Part shown: positions 1-6,407 of the stretch, piece by piece | Position numbering within the stretch: position 1 is the first letter of the stretch | Layout: every line of letters starts with the position of its first letter | Source: Kiritimatiellia bacterium | Lineage (GTDB): Bacteria > Verrucomicrobiota > Kiritimatiellia > RFP12 > UBA3636 | DNA length: 9,896 nucleotides | Assembly: GCA_016295275.1 (NCBI GenBank) | Contig: JAEDLN010000071.1 | Coordinates: forward strand, 1 to 9,896 | Direction: 5' to 3' | The notes under the pieces: generated by a model | The model's input: the letters and a program-made list of their open reading frames with translations, nothing else | Databases searched by the model: none | What the model was told of the DNA's origin: nothing | Program-made: the position numbers and the translations under genes

Positions 1-636
1 CTGAACGAAGTTCGCGATGTCGATCCCGAAAAATGGAACCGGTTGGCCGATCGGACGATCCGGGCGATCCGCCGCCTGAATCCGCAGCGTTGGATCGTCG
101 TCGGGAGCGTCTTCTGGAATTCGCCGGGCAAACTCAATCGCCTAAAGGTCTGGGACGACGATCGCGTGGTCTATACGTTCCACATGTACGAACCGTTCGA
201 ATTCACCCACCAGCGCGGCGTCCTCCAAAGCGGGCCCATCTATTACAATCGAATCCTCGAATACCCGAGCCGGGACGTCGAGCGTTATCGCGGCTATCAC
301 CGCTTGCTCGGATCGGCAACGGGCGGCTACGAGGGCGTCGATGCAATCGACCGCGAGGAATTGCGCCGCCGGATGTCGGGCGTGCAGGAATTTCTCCGGC
401 GAAACCCCGGCAAAATCCTCTGGAACGGCGAATTCGGCACCATTCGCCATGCGCCGGCGGCAAGCCGGGTCGCCTATATGCGCGATGTCGTATCCATTTG
501 CCGGGAATGGGGTATTCCCTATTGCGTGTGGAACTATCTTTCGACTCCAAACGACGGCAATCGATTCTCGCTGGTCGACGATGATACGCGACAGATTTTG
601 TCGCCGGAACTCTTGAAGGCTTGTCTCGGCGACTAA
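1..636 (+). CDS. Glycoside hydrolase family 5 (cellulase-like) protein, C-terminal part
   Basis: The gene is open at the left edge; 211 residues and the stop are present. Family GH5 enzymes are retaining endo-beta-glycanases with a TIM barrel and two catalytic glutamates. The visible frame begins L-N-E-V; this NE at residues 2-3 fits the acid/base Glu at the end of beta-strand 4. VYTFHMYEPF (about residues 57-66) carries the H-x-Y typical of strand 6, and NGEFG, with Glu144 at bases 430-432, fits the nucleophile. A Trp in CVWNY (residue 177) matches the substrate-stacking Trp after the nucleophile. An ATG at 43 would discard the acid/base Glu, so the true start lies outside the window. Any signal peptide or binding module is also outside, so location is unknown. 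The substrate could be a beta-glucan, mannan or other beta-glycan; the subfamily cannot be told. The gene converges on the next one, with 21 bp between stops. Confidence 0.82.
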   Translation: MNEVRDVDPEKWNRLADRTIRAIRRLNPQRWIVVGSVFWNSPGKLNRLKVWDDDRVVYTFHMYEPFEFTHQRGVLQSGPIYYNRILEYPSRDVERYRGYHRLLGSATGGYEGVDAIDREELRRRMSGVQEFLRRNPGKILWNGEFGTIRHAPAASRVAYMRDVVSICREWGIPYCVWNYLSTPNDGNRFSLVDDDTRQILSPELLKACLGD

Positions 637-657
637 ACGCATCCGCCAGGAAACCTG

Positions 658-1935
658 TCAAGAATATGCCGACCTGTTCCCATGCGTGCGCAAAAATCCC
701 GTTCCTCGATAGGCGTACCAGGCAACTTCGGCAAGGAAAAACTCACTGATGTTGAAGGTCGACCAATCGTAGTGACGTAACAACTTCTCGAAGGCCGCAC
801 GCTCGGTTCCGGCAAACGCACAGATTGCCGCGGCAGACAACGGAGCCGTCATGTAATCGCGCTCGACATTCTTTCGGGTTCCAAGAATTTCCTTCTTGCC
901 TGTCATCGATACCGCGTCCGATTCCTTCAATGTTTTTTGGGGTCTCCATGCATACCCGTTTCGCCAATTGCCATAGCGAAACGGACTTTCCGTCGTATTG
1001 TCGTATTTCTCGTACAGCTGCAGAAAGCAGCGCGCCCTTGCCGCATTCGCCGCCAAGCCCGCACGAAACATCGGTTCATCCGGCTCCAGCTTCGAAAGCT
1101 CCTTCAGGCAGCCCTGCGCGGCTACGTAAATCCACAGAAGATGCGGCTCGATCCAAGGTAATTTGGGTATATCCGCTTCGTAGCCTTTGCCGCACGCTTC
1201 CAACCGCGTGAGGGATGAATTGCTCGGCTTCCCCGTGGCAACGGAACGGTAGAACGGCATTCGCCCGGGATCGAGCTCGGCAAGAATGCGAAAGAGAAAC
1301 AGCCCGTGCGCGGCATTGCGAAACGGCAACCCGTCCTGAAGAAAATCCCCGCAATCTTCCGTTTCGAACGGTTGTTCGTTGGGACACTTCCAGCCATGCC
1401 GCTCCAACGCACAAGCGACTTCGAGCATCCGCATTTTGACCTCATCCGCATGGGAGGGCTCTGCGATGTTGCTCGTACAATAACGCCATAACCCGTAAAA
1501 CCACGGGAGCGTCTGATCGATGCTGCCGACCGGATAATGGACCCCCGGATCGGCTCCCATACCGCGTGCGATAAAACCGGGCACGGACGAACACCTCGAC
1601 GCCAAAAGCAACCCATCCGCAAGGACGCGCGCCAAATCCCGGTCCGCCGCCGCCCCGCTCGCTTCCGCACGGGCGCAGACGGCGGCAAGCCACATCCCCG
1701 TAAACATCGGTCCGTTCTCAATCGGCGTCCACCACCCTTTGGCATTCGGTCGGCATTCGGCACAATCGCTTGCCGTCGGCAACTCGCCTACATAGTCCTG
1801 AAGCAATCCGAACGGACTGATAAACTTCCGTAACTGCACATGCGCAGCTTCGATAGACGCAACGACGTCGGGCGAACGCGCAGACAAAAACGCAGATTGC
1901 TCATGAAGTGTGGAAATCGAAGCAGACGGTTTCAT
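658..1935 (-). CDS. Uncharacterised protein, possibly (alpha/alpha)6-barrel glycan-active
   Basis: A 425-residue protein that I do not recognise as a named family. The N-terminus (MKPSASISTLHEQSAF) has no signal peptide and no membrane segment is seen, so it is probably cytoplasmic. Residues about 67-84 (GWWTPIENGPMFTGMWLA) and 119-152 (PGFIARGMGADPGVHYP followed by GSIDQTLPWFYGLWRY) are rich in Trp, Tyr, Gly and acidic residues. They look like active-site loops between the paired helices of six-hairpin glycosidases such as the GH88/GH105/GH127 clans. Many Ala/Leu-rich helices fill the rest, which fits that fold. This assignment is an inference from pattern only. The ATG at 1933-1935 is the first in frame and has no Shine-Dalgarno sequence before it (the upstream bases read CCTGAACGATACG). 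Convergence with a GH5 gene supports a role in carbohydrate metabolism. Confidence 0.72.
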   Translation of the reverse strand: MKPSASISTLHEQSAFLSARSPDVVASIEAAHVQLRKFISPFGLLQDYVGELPTASDCAECRPNAKGWWTPIENGPMFTGMWLAAVCARAEASGAAADRDLARVLADGLLLASRCSSVPGFIARGMGADPGVHYPVGSIDQTLPWFYGLWRYCTSNIAEPSHADEVKMRMLEVACALERHGWKCPNEQPFETEDCGDFLQDGLPFRNAAHGLFLFRILAELDPGRMPFYRSVATGKPSNSSLTRLEACGKGYEADIPKLPWIEPHLLWIYVAAQGCLKELSKLEPDEPMFRAGLAANAARARCFLQLYEKYDNTTESPFRYGNWRNGYAWRPQKTLKESDAVSMTGKKEILGTRKNVERDYMTAPLSAAAICAFAGTERAAFEKLLRHYDWSTFNISEFFLAEVAWYAYRGTGFLRTHGNRSAYS

Positions 1936-1978
1936 CGTATCGTTCAGGTTGTCGGAGAATCATGTACGCATTTCCCGT

Positions 1979-2008
1979 TTCGAATGCGACGCATTTCGTC
2001 GCAACGAA
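1979..2008. promoter_or_regulatory. Inverted repeat upstream of the 658-1935 gene
   Basis: TGCGACG (1985-1991) and CGTCGCA (1997-2003) form a perfect 7-bp stem with a 5-nt CATTT loop. It is extended by TTCG (1979-1982) pairing with CGAA (2005-2008) across an AA/A internal loop. It sits 44-73 bp before the minus-strand start codon and overlaps one of two direct ACGCATTTC copies whose starts are 23 bp apart, close to two helical turns. It could be an operator for a dimeric regulator or a leader hairpin. The structure is seen; the function is inferred. Confidence 0.35.
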
Positions 2009-2031
2009 TAGAAATCGCTTCCAATGCCAGC

Positions 2032-2061
2032 ATTCTATCGCGGTCGCCGCCCGGAAATCAA
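2032..2061 (-). promoter_or_regulatory. Putative sigma70-type promoter for the 658-1935 gene
   Basis: On the minus strand, TTGATT (2061-2056) and TAGAAT (2037-2032) are separated by 18 bp; TAGAAT matches 5 of 6 consensus -10 bases. The start site would fall near 2025, giving a leader of about 90 nt that includes the 1979-2008 stem-loop. Promoter consensus in this lineage is not known from the window, so this rests on similarity to the general bacterial consensus. Confidence 0.3.
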
Positions 2062-2414
2062 ACTCGTTGTTGCCCTGAATCCATCCGTGCCCTGCTCAAA
2101 ACGATACGCCGCCATGCGAATCCCGTCGATTTTCCCAAACTTGCTGCCCCGCCTGCCCCTGCCGCCAATCTCCGCGCAATTGGGCAAAAGGTTCCCGCCT
2201 CCCCGTCACGGTCATTGTCCGCATCCGCAAAACCGACACGTGACAACATCCCGACTCGACCGGAGGGACGTTGCCTTTGTCAGTGGGACGGGACGCGCTT
2301 GCTTTCGTCAAAGCGGCGGTTTCTTTGTCATGCGACCCCGCTAAAAAACCGCTGGACGCAAATTTCCCGTTTTGATAGGATTCGCGCTACCCTAGTACGC
2401 AAACTGGAGTGATT

Positions 2415-2443
2415 TTGTCCAAAAAGACGATCCTCCATTCAAT
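2415..2443 (+). promoter_or_regulatory. Putative promoter of the bS22/COX24-type gene
   Basis: TTGTCC (2415-2420) and TTCAAT (2438-2443) are 17 bp apart, each matching 4 of 6 consensus bases. The transcript would start near 2450, about 35 nt before the ATG, leaving room for the Shine-Dalgarno sequence. A second, weaker candidate is TTGATA at 2372-2377. Either could drive the small gene. Confidence 0.27.
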
Positions 2444-2471
2444 ATCCATTCATCTCAGAATCAACTATCGT

Positions 2472-2477
2472 AAGGAG
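2472..2477 (+). promoter_or_regulatory. Shine-Dalgarno sequence of the bS22/COX24-type gene
   Basis: AAGGAG ends 8 nt before the ATG at 2486. It is one of only two strong ribosome binding sites in the window. It fixes the start of a gene too short to be called by length. Confidence 0.7.
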
Positions 2478-2485
2478 TATCCCAC

Positions 2486-2575
2486 ATGGGTTCCATTAAG
2501 AAAAAGCGCCGCGCAAAGATGTCTAAGCATAAGCACGACAAGCGTATCAAGCTCGAGCGCCACAAGAATCGCTAG
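2486..2575 (+). CDS. bS22-type small ribosomal protein (AURKAIP1/COX24 domain)
   Basis: A 29-residue, extremely basic peptide beginning MGSIKKKRRAKMSKHKH and ending KLERHKNR. About half the residues are Lys, Arg or His. The pattern MGS-x-KKRR-x-(K/R)M-x-KxKH-(x)-KR matches the AURKAIP1/COX24 family. Known members are mitochondrial mS38 and actinobacterial bS22, which begins MGSVIKKRRKRM and sits on the small subunit near helix 44 and the decoding region. Small genes of the same type occur in Bacteroidota and PVC bacteria. A good AAGGAG precedes the ATG by 8 nt and the frame is free-standing, with a possible promoter upstream and terminators downstream. It is probably monocistronic and highly expressed. 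The reading frame differs from the longer overlapping frames, which have no family features. Ribosome binding is inferred from the family, not shown here. Confidence 0.88.
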   Translation: MGSIKKKRRAKMSKHKHDKRIKLERHKNR

Positions 2576-2604
2576 GCGTAACCCGATGGGAGTCGCACTC
2601 CGCT

Positions 2605-2629
2605 GTCCAAGCGTTTGGGTGACTTTTTT
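2605..2629 (+). terminator. Possible weak terminator after the bS22/COX24-type gene
   Basis: CCAA (2607-2610) pairs with TTGG (2615-2618) around a GCGT loop, extended by two G-U pairs (2605-2606 with 2619-2620), then a T6 run at 2624-2629. An alternative fold pairs ACCC (2581-2584) with GGGT (2617-2620) around a GGAGT-CGC-ACTCC hairpin (2589-2601). The stem is short, so this is a weak call beside the one at 2718. Confidence 0.3.
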
Positions 2630-2717
2630 CGCTCTCCTCGATTCTCCGCAACGCCTTATCTCTGCGGACGCAATCGAGGGCCCCTTCAGATGGGTTTCCG
2701 CTCGGACGTAATGCCAG

Positions 2718-2760
2718 AACAGACCTTGGCGCATCGTGCGCACGAGGTCTGTTTCTTTTT
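2718..2760 (+). terminator. Rho-independent terminator
   Basis: AACAGACCT (2718-2726) pairs perfectly with AGGTCTGTT (2745-2753). An inner GCGCA-TCG-TGCGC hairpin (2729-2741) sits in the loop, and the outer stem runs into GTTTCTTTTT. It ends 53 nt before the glycosyltransferase ATG and so either closes the bS22/COX24-type transcript or attenuates read-through into the next operon. Confidence 0.75.
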
Positions 2761-2813
2761 CCCGATCGGCCATCGTCGCTTCCTTCCGTCCTTTCAACCA
2801 CTTCTTTCTTCTT

Positions 2814-3893
2814 ATGACGGTCCATCAGATTGTCGCCGGATTTCATGTCGGTGATGCAATCAGCAATGAAACGCTCCTGATTGCCAATCTCCTCTCCGAA
2901 TACGGCATTCCAAACGATATTTACTGCCCGCGCAACAATATCGACAAAATGCAACCGACACCCGTCAAGGCATTGGACGGATTGGAACGCTCCGTGCAAC
3001 CCGATGATATCGCTTTTCTCCACCTTTCCATCGGTTCGCCGGCCAATCTTCTTTTCCCGAAACTCCGTTGCCGCCGCATCATCCTCTACCACAACATTAC
3101 GCCCGCCTTCTTCCTGGAACGCTTGAATCCGACGACCGCCCAAATCCTGGCGAACGGCCGGAAAGAGGTCGCTCTCTTGAAGGACGCCGCAGACGCCGTC
3201 TACGCAGACTCGGCTTTCAATGCCTCCGAACTGGTTGAACTGGGATACAAAAATCCGAAGGTGCTCCCGCTCGTCATCGACGATCGATTCGGTTCGGAAA
3301 AACCCGATCCGGGGATGATGGAAATCCTCAAAACCGGCCATTGCGAAAAGATCCTCTTTGTGGGACGTATCGCTCCCAACAAGCGCCAAGACCGGCTCGT
3401 CACCGTTTTTGCACACTACCGGAGAACCGTCAACCCGAACGCCCGGCTCTTGCTGATCGGCGACGTCGGCGCCGGCATGGAAGCCTATCACATGCTCGTC
3501 TTGGGAATCGCACACTCGCTGGAGGTGAAAGACGCCATTTTTTCGCCGGGCTTCGTGACCGCTGCTGAACTGGCGGCTTGCTACGCTTCCGCCGATGCAT
3601 TCGTCTGCTGCTCCGATCACGAGGGCTTCTGCGCACCGCTCCTGGAAGCAATGGCTTGGCATGTGCCCGTCTTCGCCAATGCCGCCGGCGCCGTCCCCGA
3701 AACGCTCGATGGCGCAGGAGTCCTTGTCGATCGGGAAACACCTCCGGAGGAATTCGCCGAAATCATCGGAAGGGTTCTTCACGACCCCGCTCTCCGTGCG
3801 TCCGTCGTCCGCCGTCAAGACGAACGCCTCGCACGCTTCAGAGCCCGCAACCCATGGCACGACGTGGCTGCCGCTCTTGGTCTTCCTCTCTAA
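2814..3893 (+). CDS. Glycosyltransferase family 4 (GT-B fold)
   Basis: A 359-residue retaining GT4-type glycosyltransferase, expected to move a sugar from a nucleotide-sugar donor in the cytoplasm or at the inner membrane face. The N-terminal acceptor domain starts VHQIVAGFHVGDAISNETL; this H-Q-x8-DAIxN start and YHNITPAFF (residues 92-100) recall a GT4 subgroup of polysaccharide genes. The donor domain shows ILFVGRIAPNKRQDRL (180-195), LLLIGD (212-217), and the E-x7-E motif from Glu270 to Glu278 in HEGFCAPLLEAM. There is no signal peptide or transmembrane helix. The start at 2814 is preferred over an in-frame ATG at 2736, because that one lies inside the terminator hairpin and would add 26 residues before the conserved beta-strand. 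The leader is a polypyrimidine stretch without a Shine-Dalgarno sequence. thiD follows after 15 nt. Donor, acceptor and product are unknown. Confidence 0.88.
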   Translation: MTVHQIVAGFHVGDAISNETLLIANLLSEYGIPNDIYCPRNNIDKMQPTPVKALDGLERSVQPDDIAFLHLSIGSPANLLFPKLRCRRIILYHNITPAFFLERLNPTTAQILANGRKEVALLKDAADAVYADSAFNASELVELGYKNPKVLPLVIDDRFGSEKPDPGMMEILKTGHCEKILFVGRIAPNKRQDRLVTVFAHYRRTVNPNARLLLIGDVGAGMEAYHMLVLGIAHSLEVKDAIFSPGFVTAAELAACYASADAFVCCSDHEGFCAPLLEAMAWHVPVFANAAGAVPETLDGAGVLVDRETPPEEFAEIIGRVLHDPALRASVVRRQDERLARFRARNPWHDVAAALGLPL

Positions 3894-3908
3894 TCGATCA
3901 TACCCTCT

Positions 3909-4772
3909 ATGCATTTCACAGATTCCCGTCAAACCGTCGCTTTGACCATTGCCGGTTCGGATAGCGGCGGAAACGCCGGCGTGCAGGCCGATCTGCGCGC
4001 CTTCCATACCTACGGCCTTCACGGCTGTACCGTCTTTACGGCACTCACCGCACAAAACCCGTTCGCCGTAACCGCCGTCGAAGTTCCCGGTCTCGAATTC
4101 CTCGAAGCTCAGCTCGATGCCGTCCTCCCGACCTACTCGATTGGTGCCGCAAAAACCGGAATGCTGGCAACCCGCCAGGTGATCGAAGCCGTTGCCGCCA
4201 AACTGGCGAAATACCCCGATATTCCCGTGGTCGTCGATCCCGTCATGATCGCTACCAGCGGTGCGCGCTTGATTCAAGAGGACGCAATCGCAGCCATGCG
4301 CGACTGCCTGCTTCCTCGCGCGACAATCGCAACCCCGAACCTCCCGGAAGCCGAGGAACTCTGCGGAAACTCCATTACGTCCCCTTCCGAAATGCTGGCA
4401 GCCGCCAGAACCCTCGCCAAACGCGCCGACTGCGCAATCCTCGTCAAGGGCGGCCATGCCGCCGGTACCACCGCAACGGATTTTCTGGCGTTTCCGGATG
4501 GTACGGCAGTCCGCTACCGCTCCCCCCTTGTCGAACATCCCTGCTCGACACACGGAACCGGTTGCTCCCTCTCCGCCGCAATCGCCGCCGGAATCGCACG
4601 GGGGCTCTCCATCCGGGACGCTGTCGCTCTCGGAAAAACCTACGTCTACGAGTCAATCAGGCAATCCCTCCCCGTCGGCCCCCGGGCCACTGTCCTGGGT
4701 ACGCCGTCTTTCGAGGAGCTGCTTCAAAATACCGCTGTCGAAACAACCGATCTCGGTCTTCATTCGCTCTGA
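3909..4772 (+). CDS. thiD: Hydroxymethylpyrimidine/phosphomethylpyrimidine kinase ThiD
   Basis: A 287-residue ribokinase-superfamily enzyme that phosphorylates HMP to HMP-P and then HMP-PP, the pyrimidine half of thiamine diphosphate. Visible motifs in order: AGSDSGGNAGVQADL (15-29), TALTAQN (44-50) lining the pyrimidine site, VVDPVMIATSGARLI (108-122), TPNLPEAEEL (142-151), VKGGH (179-183), and HGTGCSLSAAIAAG (215-228) with the anion hole and Cys219, equivalent to the catalytic Cys of ThiD. Length is usual (about 265-290). The ATG at 3909 sits 15 nt after the GT4 stop, without a clear Shine-Dalgarno sequence. A later start near LTIAGSDSGG would remove the first strand, so this ATG is kept. 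No TPP riboswitch or other thi gene is in the window, so it seems to be transcribed with the GT4 and TSCPD genes. The ThiD/PdxK overlap of the family leaves some doubt on substrate, but HMP is most likely. Confidence 0.93.
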   Translation: MHFTDSRQTVALTIAGSDSGGNAGVQADLRAFHTYGLHGCTVFTALTAQNPFAVTAVEVPGLEFLEAQLDAVLPTYSIGAAKTGMLATRQVIEAVAAKLAKYPDIPVVVDPVMIATSGARLIQEDAIAAMRDCLLPRATIATPNLPEAEELCGNSITSPSEMLAAARTLAKRADCAILVKGGHAAGTTATDFLAFPDGTAVRYRSPLVEHPCSTHGTGCSLSAAIAAGIARGLSIRDAVALGKTYVYESIRQSLPVGPRATVLGTPSFEELLQNTAVETTDLGLHSL

Positions 4773-4797
4773 TTTCCCCCATCATACACGACGTACC

Positions 4798-5058
4798 ATG
4801 AAATCGTTCTCTTTTGTCCCCTCCGGTGTCTGCTCGCGTCTCATGACATTCGATCTGGACGACCAGTTGCGCGTCCACAACCTCGTTGTCCAAGGCGGTT
4901 GCAACGGAAATCTCAAGGGAATTGCCGCCCTCTCCGAAAACCAGCCCGCCGCCGATCTGGTCAAACGCCTCGCCGGAATTCGCTGCGGGTCGAAAGCCTC
5001 CTCTTGCCCCGATCAATTCGCAAAGGCTTTGGAAAAAGCCCTCCGGGAACAATCCTGA
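4798..5058 (+). CDS. TSCPD-domain small protein (TIGR03905-like)
   Basis: An 86-residue protein. VCSRLMTFDL (11-20), VQGGCNGNLKGI (31-42), LAGIRCGSK (58-66) and SSCPDQFAKAL (68-78) match the TIGR03905 family of stand-alone TSCPD proteins nearly end to end. TSCPD domains are otherwise found at the C-terminus of some class II ribonucleotide reductases. Four cysteines (12, 35, 63, 70) are placed as possible metal ligands. The biochemical role is unknown in the family. The ATG at 4798 is 25 nt after the thiD stop; it starts directly at the domain, while the longer in-frame extension upstream would overlap thiD in another frame and is spurious. There is no visible Shine-Dalgarno sequence. It is probably the last gene of the GT4-thiD operon, closed by the hairpin at 5085-5122. 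Confidence 0.88.
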   Translation: MKSFSFVPSGVCSRLMTFDLDDQLRVHNLVVQGGCNGNLKGIAALSENQPAADLVKRLAGIRCGSKASSCPDQFAKALEKALREQS

Positions 5059-5084
5059 TTCCTGCGGCTCGTCAAACAAACAAA

Positions 5085-5122
5085 AAACGCTCCGCCTCCG
5101 GATTTCTCCGGGCGGAGCGTTT
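5085..5122. terminator. Bidirectional Rho-independent terminator
   Basis: AAACGCTCCGCC (5085-5096) and GGCGGAGCGTTT (5111-5122) form a perfect 12-bp GC-rich stem with a 14-nt loop. It lies between the convergent TSCPD and CDF stops. On the minus strand the stem is followed by TTTTTTGTTTG, a strong T tract. On the plus strand it is followed by CCGTTTCCTTTCC, which is weaker. It therefore serves the CDF gene best and probably both. Confidence 0.85.
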
Positions 5123-5129
5123 CCGTTTC

Positions 5130-5143
5130 CTTTCCGCGGAAAG
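5130..5143. repeat. 14-bp perfect palindrome
   Basis: CTTTCCGCGGAAAG is fully self-complementary. It sits between the bidirectional terminator and the stop of the CDF gene. It may be part of a terminator complex or a chance palindrome. Confidence 0.3.
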
Positions 5144-5151
5144 ATAAGCCG

Positions 5152-6333
5152 CTAGGAACCGGGTTTTTCGATGCAGGCCGCTTCAAAGGTCACAACCGCA
5201 TAATACTTGTGGTCCTGGAATTGAACGCAGTCGTCGATCTTTTTCTTGAGCTCCGCTTTGTCCTTCATCAAATCGAACGGAACGGAAACGTCAAAAATCA
5301 AGTTGGTGTGATGAGGCCCGCGAACCATGCGGAAATCATGCAGGGAAAGCCGTCGGTCAATCTTCTTCAACTCCTCCGAAACCAAGCCGCGCATCCGGTT
5401 GAGCTCTTTGTCGTCCGAAACAACCGGATCGTAGTGGATGACCAGGTGAATGTTGAACTTTGTCAGAAAATCCCGCTCGATTTCGTCGATGATGTCGTGA
5501 CAGCCTAGAACGGGTTCCTTGCAGTCCATCTCGACATGCACGCTGGCAAAACGGCGCCCGGGACCGTAATCATGTACCATCAAATCGTGGATGCCCAGCA
5601 CTTTCTCATGTGCCAGAATTTCATTGGCGACCATCTTCACCAACTGCGGATCCGGAGCCTGCCCCAGCAAGGCATTGACCGTTTCCTTCCCGATTTGGAA
5701 ACCATTCCGCAAAATGAACAGCGCCAGTCCAAGCCCGATCCAGCCGTCCAGCCGCCACGACGTGTAATGCTCAATCAAGGCGGAAACAATGACCACCGCT
5801 GTGCTGAGCACGTCATTGCGGCTGTCGGCGGAAACCGCCAGCAAGGCCGTCGATTGTATGCGGTTTCCCAAATATTTCGCAAACCGCATCATCCAAAACT
5901 TGATCGCAATCGATAGCACGAGTATGCCGACTGTTATGGGCGTCAGTCGAATCGACGCCGGACGCAAAACGCACCCGAACGACGATTTGAACAGCTCCAC
6001 GCCAACCAGAAGGATCAAGGCGGCAATCGCAAGCGCCGAAAGATACTCCATCCGGGCATGCCCGTACGGATGCTCCGCATCCGCCTCTTTGCCCGCCATC
6101 CGAAATCCGAAAAAGGTGATGATGGAACTGCCCGCATCGGACAGGTTGTTGATGGCATCCGCCAAAATCGAAATACTGCCGGATACGAGTGCCGCCGTCA
6201 GCTTTGCCAAAAACAGGAGCACATTGCACACCGTCCCGGTGATGCCCGCCAGTTTTCCGTAAGCGGACCGGACCGACAAATCCTCCGTCTTGTCCGCGTC
6301 CTTGATGAACAACCAAAGCAATAGTTTTGTCAT
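5152..6333 (-). CDS. Cation diffusion facilitator transporter, probably Mn2+ efflux type
   Basis: A 393-residue CDF protein: an inner-membrane metal/proton antiporter with about six transmembrane helices (residues about 30-215) and a cytoplasmic ferredoxin-like C-terminal domain. LADAINNLSDAGSSI (58-71) is the TM2 signature, HPYGHARMEYLSA (88-100) follows TM2, and SADSRNDVLSTAVV (168-181) is TM5. By alignment to E. coli FieF (D45/D49 and H153/D157), the site residues here are Asn62/Asp66 and Asp170/Asp174. An N-D/D-D set is the one described for MntE-type manganese exporters; Zn/Cd types carry a His in TM5. Mn2+ is therefore the favoured ion, by inference. The C-terminal part is longer than in FieF (total about 300), as in many 380-400-residue CDFs. 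An in-frame stop six codons upstream fixes the ATG at 6333, which has no Shine-Dalgarno sequence. It diverges from the large exported protein. Confidence 0.92.
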   Translation of the reverse strand: MTKLLLWLFIKDADKTEDLSVRSAYGKLAGITGTVCNVLLFLAKLTAALVSGSISILADAINNLSDAGSSIITFFGFRMAGKEADAEHPYGHARMEYLSALAIAALILLVGVELFKSSFGCVLRPASIRLTPITVGILVLSIAIKFWMMRFAKYLGNRIQSTALLAVSADSRNDVLSTAVVIVSALIEHYTSWRLDGWIGLGLALFILRNGFQIGKETVNALLGQAPDPQLVKMVANEILAHEKVLGIHDLMVHDYGPGRRFASVHVEMDCKEPVLGCHDIIDEIERDFLTKFNIHLVIHYDPVVSDDKELNRMRGLVSEELKKIDRRLSLHDFRMVRGPHHTNLIFDVSVPFDLMKDKAELKKKIDDCVQFQDHKYYAVVTFEAACIEKPGS

Positions 6334-6407
6334 ATCCGAATAATTCTATCTATCCGCCTGCAAAAAATCCACCTCCTCGGCAAACGGGGTCTCCGATAAT
6401 AAGGGAC

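Larger units (their letters stand above)
1936..2485. other. 550-bp intergenic region without a convincing gene
   Basis: This lies between the start of the minus-strand gene and the small ribosomal-protein gene. Open frames exist on both strands, but they lack a Shine-Dalgarno sequence, give Arg/Pro/Ser-rich products without family motifs, and overlap one another. Visible structure: a 7-bp stem-loop at 1979-2008, two direct copies of ACGCATTTC (1966-1974 and 1989-1997), a minus-strand promoter-like pair at 2032-2061, and a plus-strand promoter-like pair at 2415-2443. GCGGTTT at 2316-2322 is complementary to AAACCGC at 2346-2352 across a 23-nt gap, and GCTTT-CGTC-AAAGC lies just before it. I found no tRNA, RNase P or tmRNA signature. 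Confidence 0.5.

Noticed and set aside
1840..2412. A 190-codon plus-strand frame in the intergenic region
   Set aside because: It overlaps the start of the minus-strand gene, is Arg/Pro/Ser-rich and has no ribosome binding site or family motif.
2736..2813. A 26-residue extension of the GT4 protein
   Set aside because: Its ATG lies within the terminator loop and the added residues have no counterpart in GT4 proteins.
2547..4553. A 668-codon open frame on the minus strand across the GT4 and thiD genes
   Set aside because: It is antisense to two genes with clear family motifs. Its product is rich in Gly, Cys, His, Asp and Arg without domains, as expected from the mirror of GC-biased codons.
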